DNA of 36,502 nt from Polyangia bacterium (GCA_030426145.1 JAUHZF010000046.1:1-36502); one strand, 5' to 3'; shown: positions 1 to 8,337, counted from the first letter of the stretch. Notes: a model not told the origin generated them from the letters alone. Translations and numbers: made by a program.

Positions 1-1023
1 GTGACGTGCCGGCGACGGTCTCCCCGTCACCCGCTTCCCGATCAGCGAGTCCTCGAGCCGGGCGATGTCGACCACACTCGAGCCCTCCATGATCACCGAG
101 TGGTCGACCCGTGAGCGCTCGATGGAGACCTCGTCGCCGATGGACGTGAAGGGTCCGATCTGGGCATCGATGATGCGCGCGTTCCGGCCCACGACCACCG
201 GCCCCCGGATCGTGCTTCGCTCGATGACCGCCCCCTTTTCGACGCGAACCCGGCCCACGAGCTCGCTCGCGTCGTCGACGCTGCCCTCCACCGAGCGCTC
301 GAGCCAGTCGTCGAGCACGGTGTCGTTGGCGAGCAGCATGTCGTCCTTCTTTCCCGTGTCGAGCCACCAGGCGTCGATCCGGTTGAAGCGCACCCTCCGG
401 TCGAGGTCGATGAGCTTGCAGATGGCATCGGTGATCTCGAGCTCGCCGCGCGCGCTCGGTTCGATTTGGTCGATCGCATCGAAGATGGTCTTGCGAAAGA
501 TGTAGATCCCCACCAGCGCGAGGTTGCTCGGGGCGACCTTCGGCTTCTCGACCAGACTCACCACGTCACCATCGTCGCCCACCACGGCCACTCCGAAACG
601 CGTGGGGTCCTCGACCTCCTTGAGCATGACCCACGCCCCGAGCGAGTCGTCCTCGGTGAAGGCCTTCACCGCGGTCGCGATCTTGTCGCCGATGAGGTTG
701 TCGCCGAGGTACATCACGAAGTCCTCGTCACCGAGGAAGGGACGCGCCGTCGCCACCGCATGCGCAAGGCCCGACGGCTTGTCCTGCACGATGAAGGTCA
801 GCTTCGCACCGAACTGGCTCCCGTCACCGAGAGCCGCGCGGATCTCGTCGCCGGTCTGCGGCGAGATGATGATCCCGATCTCCTCTACCCCCGCGTGCAC
901 CAGGTTGTCGATGACGTAGAAGAGCACCGGCCGGTTCGCCACCGGCACCAGCTGCTTCGCCCCCGTGTAGGTCAACGGCCGTAGCCGCGTTCCCGAACCA
1001 CCCGCGAGTACCAATCCCTTCAC
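1..1023 (-). CDS. rmlA: Glucose-1-phosphate thymidylyltransferase, long form (3' end cut off by window edge)
   Basis: Transfers dTMP to glucose-1-phosphate to give dTDP-glucose, the first step of dTDP-deoxysugar synthesis in the cytoplasm. The N-terminus carries the nucleotidyltransferase signature GGSGTRLRPLT at about residues 8-18. The C-terminal third is a left-handed beta-helix-type segment (VEKGAVIERSTIRGPVVVG), which marks the long, about 355-residue form rather than the 290-residue enterobacterial RmlA. 341 residues are visible, and the last ones (LIGKRVTG, then RPSPAR) suggest about 15 are missing beyond the left edge. The GTG at 1023-1021 is chosen because MKGLVLAGG is the expected N-terminus. 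It lies 124 bp behind rmlB on the same strand, so a two-gene operon with rmlB first is likely. No strong Shine-Dalgarno is visible. Confidence 0.93.
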   Translation of the reverse strand, partial: MKGLVLAGGSGTRLRPLTYTGAKQLVPVANRPVLFYVIDNLVHAGVEEIGIIISPQTGDEIRAALGDGSQFGAKLTFIVQDKPSGLAHAVATARPFLGDEDFVMYLGDNLIGDKIATAVKAFTEDDSLGAWVMLKEVEDPTRFGVAVVGDDGDVVSLVEKPKVAPSNLALVGIYIFRKTIFDAIDQIEPSARGELEITDAICKLIDLDRRVRFNRIDAWWLDTGKKDDMLLANDTVLDDWLERSVEGSVDDASELVGRVRVEKGAVIERSTIRGPVVVGRNARIIDAQIGPFTSIGDEVSIERSRVDHSVIMEGSSVVDIARLEDSLIGKRVTGRPSPARH

Positions 1024-1147
1024 GACGACCGATCGTAGTGCGGCCCGCCCCTCGACGGCCAACCCTAGCCGCACACCTCACGCCACCGGGGTGAAGCAAG
1101 GTGCGCATTTCGCCCCTCCTCGCGCCCGGACCTCGATTCTCGGGCCG

Positions 1148-2203
1148 TCAGCCGTCGAGCCCGAGGCGTTCGCGGCGGTAGGTGCCTCGTGTGATCCGCT
1201 CGCACCAGTCGCGATGCTCGAGGTACCAGCGCACGGTGTCGGCCATGCCGTCGTCGAAGACCACCGACGGCGTCCACCCGAGCTCACGCTCGATCTTGCT
1301 CGCGTCGATCGCGTAGCGAAAGTCGTGTCCCGGCCGGTCCTTCACGTAGGTGATGAGGTCGCGGTAGCTCCCTTCCTCACGCGGGCGCTCCTTCTGGAGG
1401 GCATCGCAGATCGCGTGCACCATCTGCAGGGTCGTGCGCTCGGTGTTTCCCCCCACGTTGTAGGTCTCCCCCGGCACGCCCTGCTCCGCCGCCAACAGCA
1501 GCGCCTTGCAGTGGTCCCCCACGAAGAGCCAATCCCGGATGTTGGTGCCGTCGCCGTAGACGGGCAGCGGCTTGCCCTCGAGAGCGTTGAGGATCATCAG
1601 GGGGATGAGCTTCTCGGGGAACTGATAGGGCCCGTAGTTGTTCGAGCAGTTGGTGGTCACGGCGGGCAAGCCGTAGGTCACGTGGTAGGCACGGACCAGG
1701 TGATCGGCTGCTGCTTTGGAGGCGGCATAAGGCGAGTTCGGCGCGTAGCGCGTGGTCTCGAGAAAGAAGCCTTCCGGGCCGAGCGTGCCGTAGACCTCGT
1801 CGGTAGAGACGTGGAGAAAGCGGAAGGCCTCGCGCGCTTCGCCCGTCAACGCGCCGTAGAGCCCCCGCGCCGCTTCGAGCATCTCGAACGTGCCCACGAC
1901 GTTCGTGTTGACGAAGGCGCCAGGCCCGTCGATCGATCGATCGACGTGGGACTCGGCGGCGAGGTTGAACAACACGTTCGGGCGGTGCTCACCGAGGGTC
2001 GCGCGCAGCGCATCACGATCGCAGATGTCGCCCTGGACGAAGGTACAACGCTCACCCAGCAGGTGCTCGATGTTGTCGAGGTTGCCCGCATAGGTGAGTG
2101 CGTCGTACACCACGACACGGCACTCGGGACGGGCCTCGAGCAGATGATGAACGAGATTGGATCCGATGAAGCCGGCGCCGCCGGTGACGAAGAATACCGT
2201 CAT
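1148..2203 (-). CDS. rmlB: dTDP-glucose 4,6-dehydratase
   Basis: Converts dTDP-glucose to dTDP-4-keto-6-deoxyglucose, the step after RmlA, using bound NAD. The product is 351 residues, normal for the family. The Rossmann motif TGGAGFIG is at residues 7-14. The Thr-Asp-Glu motif STDEVYG and the active-site YAASK (Tyr-X3-Lys) are both present, as is the family signature NCSNNYGPYQFPEKLIPL. The ATG at 2203-2201 is preceded by a purine-rich GAGAGGGG stretch, a good ribosome binding site. rmlA follows on the same strand; rmlC and rmlD are not in the window, so the final sugar (rhamnose or another deoxysugar) cannot be fixed. The start codon directly abuts that of the divergent lipoprotein gene. 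Confidence 0.96.
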   Translation of the reverse strand: MTVFFVTGGAGFIGSNLVHHLLEARPECRVVVYDALTYAGNLDNIEHLLGERCTFVQGDICDRDALRATLGEHRPNVLFNLAAESHVDRSIDGPGAFVNTNVVGTFEMLEAARGLYGALTGEAREAFRFLHVSTDEVYGTLGPEGFFLETTRYAPNSPYAASKAAADHLVRAYHVTYGLPAVTTNCSNNYGPYQFPEKLIPLMILNALEGKPLPVYGDGTNIRDWLFVGDHCKALLLAAEQGVPGETYNVGGNTERTTLQMVHAICDALQKERPREEGSYRDLITYVKDRPGHDFRYAIDASKIERELGWTPSVVFDDGMADTVRWYLEHRDWCERITRGTYRRERLGLDG

Positions 2204-2674
2204 GTGCCCCTCTCTCTGCTTCTACCACGGCCATCTTGGCGCCACCTGAAGCTGGCCGTCGCCCTGTTCCTAGCCGGGTGCCCTGCCCCACAGCCCCGCC
2301 CCACGGCGACTCCACCGCCTCCGGCGCACGCTTCCTCACCGGCGTGGGCCGAGCTCGACTCCGAAGAGGCGCGAGCCGCCTTCATGCAGCGCCGGGTGCT
2401 CCCCCGCATGCGCGAGGTTTTCACCGGCTTCGACCCCGCCATCTTCGCCGAGGTCACCTGCGAGACCTGCCACCGCAGCCCGGGTCATCAGATGCCCGAC
2501 CCCCGCCTCCCCCACCTCTCTCCCGACGGCCGCTTCGACCTCGAGTTTCGCCACAGCCCCGAGCTGACGATGTTCATGTACCGCGACGTCGTGCCGGTGA
2601 TGCGGTCGGTCCTCGGTGACCCAGACCTCGACTGCTTCACCTGCCACCTCCCGCGCGACGAGCATTACCAGTGA
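2204..2674 (+). CDS. Small diheme c-type cytochrome-like lipoprotein
   Basis: Predicted exported protein of 156 residues from a GTG at 2204. It has a lipoprotein signal peptide ending in the lipobox LAGC (Cys at about residue 26) and a Pro/Thr/Ala linker. Two CXXCH heme-binding motifs follow: CETCH at 86-90 and CFTCH at 144-148. Between them are a conserved-looking PRMREVFTGFD segment, MP and a FMYRDVVPVMRSVLGD segment. I recall this layout from short myxobacterial outer-surface cytochromes, but cannot verify the family here. It would be a covalent-heme electron carrier anchored in the envelope; the partner is unknown. The start is uncertain: GTG 2204 has no ribosome binding site and touches the start of rmlB, and the next in-frame candidates are CTG codons. 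Confidence 0.75.
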   Translation: MPLSLLLPRPSWRHLKLAVALFLAGCPAPQPRPTATPPPPAHASSPAWAELDSEEARAAFMQRRVLPRMREVFTGFDPAIFAEVTCETCHRSPGHQMPDPRLPHLSPDGRFDLEFRHSPELTMFMYRDVVPVMRSVLGDPDLDCFTCHLPRDEHYQ

Positions 2675-2756
2675 GCGCAGCCCGCCCAGCGGCGCGTGTA
2701 TTGGCCGGCAACCGCCATCCGAGGCGCTGTCCTCCTTCGTACTCGGGCCACCGCCG

Positions 2757-3085
2757 CTACGCGTCACGCTGTGGCTTCAGCGCGCGGCGCACGTGGTCGG
2801 CGGTTTCGTCGTCGACCTCGCAGTAGGCACTCCACTTGAAGCGGTCGTGCTCGACCACGCCGCTCCCGCCCAACGTCAACGCCTCACGCTCGAAGAACTC
2901 GCGCAGGTGCCGTTCGAAGTGGCGCGCCGTACCCTCGGCGCGGGGCCCGAAGAAGTCCCAGTACAGCCGCGGCATCAGCTCCGCCACGTCTCCATGTTGG
3001 CGGATACCCAAAGGCATACGGGCTCGCCGTTCTGGGCGGTGGTCAGCAGGGTCACGTCGCGCACCTTAGCAGCGTCGAACGACAT
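2757..3085 (-). pseudogene. Small conserved-looking protein split by a -1 frameshift
   Basis: Two overlapping frames look like one gene of about 110 codons. The first starts at ATG 3085-3083, five bases after the stop of the YkgJ-type gene, and reads MSFDAAKVRDVTLLTT onward to METWRS before a TGA at 2977-2975. The second frame continues ELMPRLYWDFFGPRAEG to the stop at 2757. Adding one base near 2982-2985 (TGG-CGGAG read as TGG-CCG-GAG) would join METW-P-ELMPRLYWDFF smoothly. If unbroken, the second frame could alternatively start at ATG 3017 and give an 86-residue protein. I do not recognise a family. It may be a real inactivation or a one-base sequencing or assembly error. Confidence 0.6.
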
Positions 3086-3090
3086 CTGAG

Positions 3091-3624
3091 CTAGAGCAGA
3101 TCGGCGAAGGCACGGGTCAGGGGCCGGCCCTGATCACCGCGGGTCTGATGGGCGGCGGCCACCGTCTGGACCCGGCGCACCAGCTCGTTGAGCTCGGCCT
3201 GGCTCGCAGCGCCGCCATCGTGTTCGGCGCGATGGCACCAGAAGGTGCGGCACCCCAACGGCCTGTCGGCGTAGACGCAACACCGGCCTCGCTGGTCGAG
3301 CATGGGGCAGGTGCGCTCGTCTTCGTCCTTCAGCAGAGGCAGCGCCCGCTTCTTCGGCCGCAGCGCACCGCCGCGCTGCGCGAGCGCCCGGCGCACGGCC
3401 AAGACCTCGATGCTCGTGACGTAGGGCTCGCGACCGGTGATCCCGAAACGACAGCACTCCGTGGAGCCTTCGCAGCGCGAGCCGGCGAACCGCGCTTCGG
3501 CATCGCGATAGATCGCGGCCAGCTCGTCGAGCCGGTTTCGGTCCGCTTCGTCGAGCTGCATCCGCCCCTGCTTGGGGCTCTTGGTGGCACGCTTGGCCAC
3601 CCCTCGTCCCCGCTTCCGAGGCAT
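3091..3624 (-). CDS. YkgJ-family cysteine-cluster protein
   Basis: A 177-residue cytoplasmic protein with a basic N-terminal extension (MPRKRGRGVAKRATKSPKQG). Its cysteine cluster is typical of the YkgJ/Fe-S oxidoreductase-like family: CEGSTECCRFG in the first half, then TCPMLDQRGRCCVYADRPLGCRTFWCH. These would bind zinc or an Fe-S cluster. The biochemical role of the family is not established. The downstream small frameshifted gene starts five bases after its stop, suggesting a two-gene operon. Confidence 0.85.
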   Translation of the reverse strand: MPRKRGRGVAKRATKSPKQGRMQLDEADRNRLDELAAIYRDAEARFAGSRCEGSTECCRFGITGREPYVTSIEVLAVRRALAQRGGALRPKKRALPLLKDEDERTCPMLDQRGRCCVYADRPLGCRTFWCHRAEHDGGAASQAELNELVRRVQTVAAAHQTRGDQGRPLTRAFADLL

Positions 3625-3649
3625 CGACGAAACCCTACACCAAAGGCGC

Positions 3650-3678
3650 TTGACACCATGAACCTCGGTGACTAGTTA
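3650..3678 (+). promoter_or_regulatory. Candidate sigma70-type promoter of tRNA-Gly
   Basis: A perfect -35 hexamer TTGACA at 3650-3655 is followed after 17 bases by an AT-rich TAGTTA at 3673-3678. Transcription would start about 8 bases before the mature tRNA at 3693. The -10 is a poor match to TATAAT, but position and the exact -35 support it. Confidence 0.55.
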
Positions 3679-3689
3679 TTCCGTCTCGC

Positions 3690-3767
<78 letters not shown>

Positions 3768-3798
3768 AGTTCTTCGAACCATTCGCGAAATCGAGGCA

Positions 3799-3834
3799 GA
3801 AGCGCTCTCTGGAAACAGGGGGCGCTTCTTCGCT
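3799..3834 (+). terminator. Rho-independent terminator after tRNA-Gly
   Basis: GAAGCGC (3799-3805) pairs with GCGCTTC (3822-3828), and the stem can extend inward through G-U and C-G pairs around a GGAAAC loop. TTCGCTTT follows as a short, imperfect U-tract. It lies 32 bases after the tRNA and just before the next gene. Confidence 0.6.
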
Positions 3835-3849
3835 TTGTGGGGTCCCAGC

Positions 3850-4359
3850 GTGAGAATCGTCGTCGTCGACCGAGCCACTGGATCTGCGTACGTGCTCGTC
3901 GGTGCGGGCTACGGCGCCTTCGCCAGCAGTACCCCGGGGGTGGTGCTGGGAAACCTGATGCCGCAGGAGCAGCGGGGCTCGTACTCCATGGTCGCCGTCA
4001 CGGGGCCCAACGGCGCCATCGCCTGGTATCGCAGTGAGAGCTTGGTGGTGGTGAGCGTCGACGACCACACGCCGGCCGACATCCTCCACCACCAGCGTGA
4101 GGTGGGAACGGTGATCCAGCAGCTGCGGACGGGTGCGTTCTACCTCCTGCTCGGCACGGGCTTCGGCGCCTTCGCGAGCGCACGCCCGAGCGCCCTCATG
4201 GGCAACACGCGGCCGGTGGAGACCCGCGGCCAGCAAGCGATGGTCTGCGTCTGCGACGACCGCGGCAACATCGGCTGGATGCCATCGCACGAGGTGGCGA
4301 TCTTCCAGGTCGACGGCCACTCCGTCGACGAAGCCCTCACGCCGCCCAAGCAGCGCTAG
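3850..4359 (+). CDS. Protein of two tandem SH3-like repeats, unknown function
   Basis: A 169-residue protein from GTG 3850; an in-frame TTG at 3835 is possible but overlaps the terminator. It has no signal peptide or transmembrane segment. It consists of two homologous halves. Residues 11-79 contain VLVGAGYGAFASSTPG, then GAIAWYRSESLVVVSVDD and ADIL. Residues 94-163 contain LLLGTGFGAFASARPS, then GNIGWMPSHEVAIFQVDG and DEAL. The G-I-x-W-motif followed by alternating hydrophobics resembles bacterial SH3-like beta barrels; this is inference from pattern. I do not recognise a named family. It is a single-gene unit between the tRNA terminator and a repeat island. Confidence 0.75.
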   Translation: MRIVVVDRATGSAYVLVGAGYGAFASSTPGVVLGNLMPQEQRGSYSMVAVTGPNGAIAWYRSESLVVVSVDDHTPADILHHQREVGTVIQQLRTGAFYLLLGTGFGAFASARPSALMGNTRPVETRGQQAMVCVCDDRGNIGWMPSHEVAIFQVDGHSVDEALTPPKQR

Positions 4360-4421
4360 GCGGGGTCAAGGCGTTGTAGTGCGGGCGACGCGCATGGCCG
4401 GTCGGGACGAGCGGCTATCTC

Positions 4422-4636
4422 TTCGAGGTTCGAGGTTCGAGGTTCGAGGTTCGAAGTTCGAAGTTCGAGGTTCGAGGCCGAGCTCGAGGCCGAGTTCGAG
4501 GCCGAGTTCGAGGTCGAGCTCGAGGTCGAGCTCGAGTTCGAGGTTCGAGCTTCGAGTTCCGAGCTCGAGGCCGAGTTCGAGGTCGAGCTTCGAGTTCCGA
4601 GCTCGAGGTTCGAGCTTCGAGTTCCGAGCTCGAGGC
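4422..4636. repeat. Low-complexity repeat island 1 (convergent gap)
   Basis: The 301-bp space between the stop of the duplicated-repeat protein (4359) and the stop of rel (4661) holds about 215 bp of imperfect tandem repeats. On the plus strand it begins with 7-bp units GAGGTTC/GAAGTTC (4422-4472). It then changes to 6-bp units of the form CGAGNN (CGAGGC, CGAGCT, CGAGTT, CGAGGT) with interspersed heptamers. It can be translated in some frames into Arg/Ser- or Asn/Glu-rich runs, but these look like by-products. It has the same architecture as the islands at 8148, 28407 and 29977. Confidence 0.9.
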
Positions 4637-4660
4637 CGCCGCTATCCGTGTCCTTGAGGA

Positions 4661-6910
4661 CTAGACGCGGCTGACGTCGACGACGCCTTCCACCTTCTTC
4701 AGCTGTCGCATCACGTCTTTGAGGCGCGGCAGGTCGGAGCAGAGGAAGGTGAAGGTGTTGCTGGCACGGCCGTCGTCGCCTGCGCGACAGGTGGCTTCGC
4801 TGATGTTGACCCCTAGGCCATGGAAGGTCTGGCCCACGGTAGCGAGGATGCCGGGTCGATTGGCCGTGACCACCGTCAGGGTCACCGGCCGGTTGATCTT
4901 GGCCTTGGGGTCCCAGCTCACCTGAACCTTGCGCTCGGGGTCGGCTTCGAACCCCTTCACACAGTCGCGGCGGTGCACGGTGATGCCTCGTCCCCGGGTC
5001 ATGTAGCCCACGATCTCGTCGCCGGGGATGGGGTTGCAGCACTTGGTGAAGCGCACCAGCACGTCATCCTCGCCGTTGAGCAGGATCCCGTGGGAGTTGC
5101 GCCCGGTCACCCGGCGCACGAAGGCCTCGATGCGCCCCTGGCGCAGACTACGTGGCGGCTGTGAGCGCCGGTTCTCGGCTTCGGCGGGGGCGAGGAAGTC
5201 GACGACCTGGTTCGTCTTGATCTTGCCGTACCCAATGTTGACGAAGAGCTCCTCGAGGCGGTCGACCCCGAAGCGCTCCTGCACACGGTCACGCTCGTCG
5301 TCGCTCTTTTCGAGCCGATCGAGGGTCATGCCCCCGTCGGTCATGGCGCGCTCCAGCAGCTCGCGACCGAGGTTCTTGCTCTTCTCGCGTTGGATGAGCC
5401 GCATGTGATGGCGGATCTTCGAGCGCGCACGGGCGGTCTCGACCCAGTCGAGCCACTCCTTCTCGGGCTCTTGCTCTGGGTTGGTCATGACCTCGACCAG
5501 GTCGCCGTTCCGCAGCCGGTAGCTCAGCGGGACGACGGTGCCGTTGACCCGAGCCCCCGCGCAGTGGTTGCCCACCTCGGAGTGGATGGCGAAGGCGAAG
5601 TCGAGGGGCGTGGCGCCGCGCGGGAAAGCCCGAACGTCTCCCTTGGGGGTGAAGACGTAGACCTCGTCTTGAAACAGGTCGACCTTCACGCTCTCGAGGA
5701 ATTCGGCCGGGTTGCTCAGCTCGTTCTGCGACTCCATGAGCTGCCTCAACCAAGCGAACTGCGCCGCGTCGCGCGGGTCGATGCCACCGCTCGCCGCCTT
5801 GTATCGCCAGTGGGCCGCAATCCCCATCTCGGCCACCTCGTGCATCTCGTGGGTGCGGATCTGGATCTCGATGCGCTGATGCCCGGGGCCGAAGACCGTC
5901 GTGTGAAGCGACTGGTACATGTTCGGCTTCGGGAGCGCGATGTAGTCCTTGAAGCGGCCGGGGACTGGGGTCCACATGGAGTGGATCACACCGAGGGCGG
6001 CGTAGCAGTCAGCGACCGACTCGACCACGACGCGGAAAGCCGTCAGGTCGTAGACCTGTTCGAAGCTGCACTGACGGTCCTGCATCTTTCGCCAGATGCT
6101 GTAGTTGTGCTTCACGCGTCCGGAGATCTGCGCCGCAAAGCCCTGCGTCGCGAGCTTGGCCTTGAGAAGCTTGCACACCTTGTCGATGTGGTGGTCGCGG
6201 CTGCTCGCACTCTCTTGCACCGCGTGGGCGATCTCCACGTGGGCGTCGCTGTGGAGGTAGCGGAACGACAGGTCCTGGAACTCATTCTTGAACTGTGCGA
6301 AGCCCAGCCGGTTGGCGAGCGGCGCGTAGATGTCCATCGTCTCCCGCGAGATGCGCTCCTGGCCGTCCGGCGACATGAACTCGAGGGTGCGCATGTTGTC
6401 GAGTCGGTCGCACAGCTTGACCACCAGCACGCGGATGTCGCGCGCCATGGCCACGACCATCTTGCGGAAGCTCTCCGCCTGACGGTCCTGGCGGGAGGTG
6501 AAGTTCATCTTCGTGAGCTTGGTGACGCCGTCGACGAGGAAGGCGACCTCGTCCCCGAACTCGCGCGCGAGTTGCTCGGTGGTGACGGGCGTATCCTCCA
6601 CCACGTCGTGCAGCAGCGCCGCGCAGACGCTGGCCACGTCGAGCCGCAGGTCGGTGATGATGCCCGCCACGCTCACCGGGTGGCAGAAGTACGGATCGCC
6701 GCTCTTGCGCATCTGCCCGTCGTGCGCCTCACGAGAGAAGTCGTAGGCGTGACGGAGGAGGTCGAGGTCTGCCGTGGGGTGGTAGGACTCGACGCGGGTT
6801 GCGATCTCGTTGGCCGTGAGCACGTTGCCGACGTCTGAAGAAGAGGATGCTACACCGTTCTCCGGCCGAGCGGCGCCTTTCTGACGTGGGGCAGAAGCCC
6901 GAGTCTCCAT
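4661..6910 (-). CDS. rel: Bifunctional (p)ppGpp synthetase/hydrolase (Rel/SpoT type)
   Basis: Makes and degrades the stringent-response alarmone (p)ppGpp in the cytoplasm. From ATG 6910 it is 749 residues, normal for Rel. An N-terminal HD hydrolase domain has HD at 101-102 in the intact motif HDVVED. The synthetase domain (about 260-370) has RVKHNYSIWRKM and the RFKD motif at 319-322; the RXKD form marks bifunctional enzymes, whereas RelA has EXDD. A TGS domain (VYVFTPKGDVRAFPRGATPLDFA) follows, then a conserved-Cys region (FTKCCNPIPGDEIVGY), and a C-terminal ACT domain (about 675-749). A TTG nine bases upstream (6919) is a possible but weaker start. The start overlaps the divergent hemW start, so the two promoters must lie inside each other's coding region. 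Confidence 0.96.
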   Translation of the reverse strand: METRASAPRQKGAARPENGVASSSSDVGNVLTANEIATRVESYHPTADLDLLRHAYDFSREAHDGQMRKSGDPYFCHPVSVAGIITDLRLDVASVCAALLHDVVEDTPVTTEQLAREFGDEVAFLVDGVTKLTKMNFTSRQDRQAESFRKMVVAMARDIRVLVVKLCDRLDNMRTLEFMSPDGQERISRETMDIYAPLANRLGFAQFKNEFQDLSFRYLHSDAHVEIAHAVQESASSRDHHIDKVCKLLKAKLATQGFAAQISGRVKHNYSIWRKMQDRQCSFEQVYDLTAFRVVVESVADCYAALGVIHSMWTPVPGRFKDYIALPKPNMYQSLHTTVFGPGHQRIEIQIRTHEMHEVAEMGIAAHWRYKAASGGIDPRDAAQFAWLRQLMESQNELSNPAEFLESVKVDLFQDEVYVFTPKGDVRAFPRGATPLDFAFAIHSEVGNHCAGARVNGTVVPLSYRLRNGDLVEVMTNPEQEPEKEWLDWVETARARSKIRHHMRLIQREKSKNLGRELLERAMTDGGMTLDRLEKSDDERDRVQERFGVDRLEELFVNIGYGKIKTNQVVDFLAPAEAENRRSQPPRSLRQGRIEAFVRRVTGRNSHGILLNGEDDVLVRFTKCCNPIPGDEIVGYMTRGRGITVHRRDCVKGFEADPERKVQVSWDPKAKINRPVTLTVVTANRPGILATVGQTFHGLGVNISEATCRAGDDGRASNTFTFLCSDLPRLKDVMRQLKKVEGVVDVSRV

Positions 6911-8147
6911 GATGATCAACTTAGACCCACCGGCGCAGGAGACAAGCCAGTCGCTCGGTCAGGTGGCGCGACCACCGCTCGCGGTCTACGTGCACTTTCC
7001 GTGGTGCCTCAAGAAATGCCCCTACTGCGACTTCGTCTCCTTCGAGAAGGATCCGCCCACCATCGAGCATGAGCGGTACGCCGCGGCGGTGCGCCAGGAG
7101 ATCCTTTTTCGCCAGGCAACCTTCGAAAATTACGAGCTCATTTCGGTCTTCTTCGGGGGCGGGACCCCTTCGTTGTGGGCTCCGGAAGCGCTCGGCTCCG
7201 TGCTTCGGGCGCTGCTCGCCGCGGCCCCCCACCGTGCCGACGACGTCGAGGTCACGGTCGAGTGCAACCCGAGCTCGCTCGACCGAGAGCACGCCTCGGC
7301 CCTAGCCGATCGGGGAGTGAACCGACTGAGCGTCGGCGTTCAGAGCTTGGATGCGCGCCGGCTCCGCTTCTTGGGTCGATGGCACGATCCGGACGAGGCC
7401 CTGCGAGCGCTCGAAGCGGCGGTCGACGCGGTCCCCAGGGTGAGCGGCGACCTCATCTACGGCGTGGCAGCGCAAGACCCCGCGCACGCCCAGCGCCCCG
7501 AGGAAGCTGCCGCCGACGTCGCGCGCGTGGCCGACACGGGGGTCGAGCACGTCTCGGCCTACGCCCTCACCATCGAAGAAGAGACCCGCTTCGGTACCCT
7601 CAAGCGCCAGGGGCGTTTGCCCCTGCTCGGCGACGACGTCGTAGCCGAGACCTTTCTCGCCGTGCGTGAGACCCTCGAGGGTCGCGGCATGACCCACTAC
7701 GAGGTGAGCAACTACGCCCTCACGGGCCAGGAGAGCCGCCACAACGCAGCCTACTGGCGGGGTCACGACTACCTGGGCCTCGGGTGCGCTGCCTTCGGTA
7801 CCCTGAGCGACGAGGACGGCGTCGGCCTCCGCTACCGCAATCCCCTCACCCCCCGCCGGTACTTCGCGGCGGCCGAGGCCGGTACCTTCGCCCCCTCGTT
7901 CGAAGAACCGCTCACCCCAGAGACGAGGCTCCTCGAGCGGCTCATGCTGGGCCTCAGAATGCGCGAAGGCGTAGATCTGCACCGCGCGGCACGAGAGCTG
8001 AAGCTCCAACCGCTGTTCGAGGCCGACCGGCAGCGCACCGTGCATACCCTCATCGAAGCCGGCAAGCTCGAGCTGCACGAAGGCCGCCTCCGCATCCCGC
8101 CCGACATGTGGCTTCACGCCGACGGCATCGTCGCAGACCTCTTCTGA
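6909..8147 (+). CDS. hemW: Radical SAM heme chaperone HemW (HemN-like)
   Basis: Binds a 4Fe-4S cluster and S-adenosylmethionine and hands heme to target proteins; the family was long annotated as oxygen-independent coproporphyrinogen oxidase. The radical SAM motif CLKKCPYC has Cys at 33, 37 and 40. FFGGGTPS (SAM-binding GGxxTP-like) and the HemW hallmark HNxxYW ([17 protein letters not shown]) are present. There is a C-terminal HemN_C-like region ([20 protein letters not shown]). The length, 412 residues, is slightly above the usual 380-400 because of an N-terminal tail; a GTG at 6963 ([12 protein letters not shown]) is a plausible shorter start. No clear ribosome binding site precedes the ATG pair at 6909/6912. 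A repeat island starts at the base after its stop. Confidence 0.93.
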   Translation: MMINLDPPAQETSQSLGQVARPPLAVYVHFPWCLKKCPYCDFVSFEKDPPTIEHERYAAAVRQEILFRQATFENYELISVFFGGGTPSLWAPEALGSVLRALLAAAPHRADDVEVTVECNPSSLDREHASALADRGVNRLSVGVQSLDARRLRFLGRWHDPDEALRALEAAVDAVPRVSGDLIYGVAAQDPAHAQRPEEAAADVARVADTGVEHVSAYALTIEEETRFGTLKRQGRLPLLGDDVVAETFLAVRETLEGRGMTHYEVSNYALTGQESRHNAAYWRGHDYLGLGCAAFGTLSDEDGVGLRYRNPLTPRRYFAAAEAGTFAPSFEEPLTPETRLLERLMLGLRMREGVDLHRAARELKLQPLFEADRQRTVHTLIEAGKLELHEGRLRIPPDMWLHADGIVADLF

Positions 8148-8337
8148 GGCTCGGGCTCGTCCTCGGTCTCGGGCTCGGGTTCGGTCTCGGGCTCGGCCTC
8201 GGCCTCGGGCTCGGGCTCGTCATCGGGCTCGGGCTCGGGCTCGGGCTCGGCCTCGCTCTCGGTCTCGGGCTCGTCATCGGGCTCGGGCTCGGGCTCGGCC
8301 TCGCTCTCGGTCTCGGGCTCGAGCCTCGAACTCGAGC
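8148..8337. repeat. Low-complexity repeat island 2 (convergent gap, inverted orientation)
   Basis: It starts immediately after the hemW stop and runs to about 8337. On the plus strand it is a 6-bp array of CTCGNN units (CTCGGG, CTCGGC, CTCGGT, CTCGCT). Read on the minus strand it is CGAGNN, preceded by GTTCGAGG-type sequence (plus-strand 8320-8337), so it is the same two-part element as the other islands but in opposite orientation. A block beginning CTCGTCATCGGG (12 bp plus seven hexamers, then 12 bp plus six hexamers) occurs twice in a row. The minus strand can be read as a Pro-Glu-rich peptide, which I regard as an artefact of the period. Confidence 0.9.

Noticed and set aside
1091..2203. 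Plus-strand frame extending the diheme lipoprotein upstream
   Set aside because: It is antisense to rmlB, whose motifs and length are unmistakable; only the part after 2204 has a signal peptide and heme motifs.
4422..4636. CRISPR array
   Set aside because: The units are contiguous 6-7 bp repeats with no spacers of 30-40 bp and no cas genes.
4356..5042. ORFs over island 1 and the 3' end of rel (Arg/Ser- or Asn/Ser-rich)
   Set aside because: They are translations of the repeat island joined to antisense of rel; composition follows the repeat, not a protein family.
5390..6838. Plus-strand ORF of 482 codons
   Set aside because: Antisense shadow of rel; no motifs, and composition is typical of reverse-strand high-GC frames.
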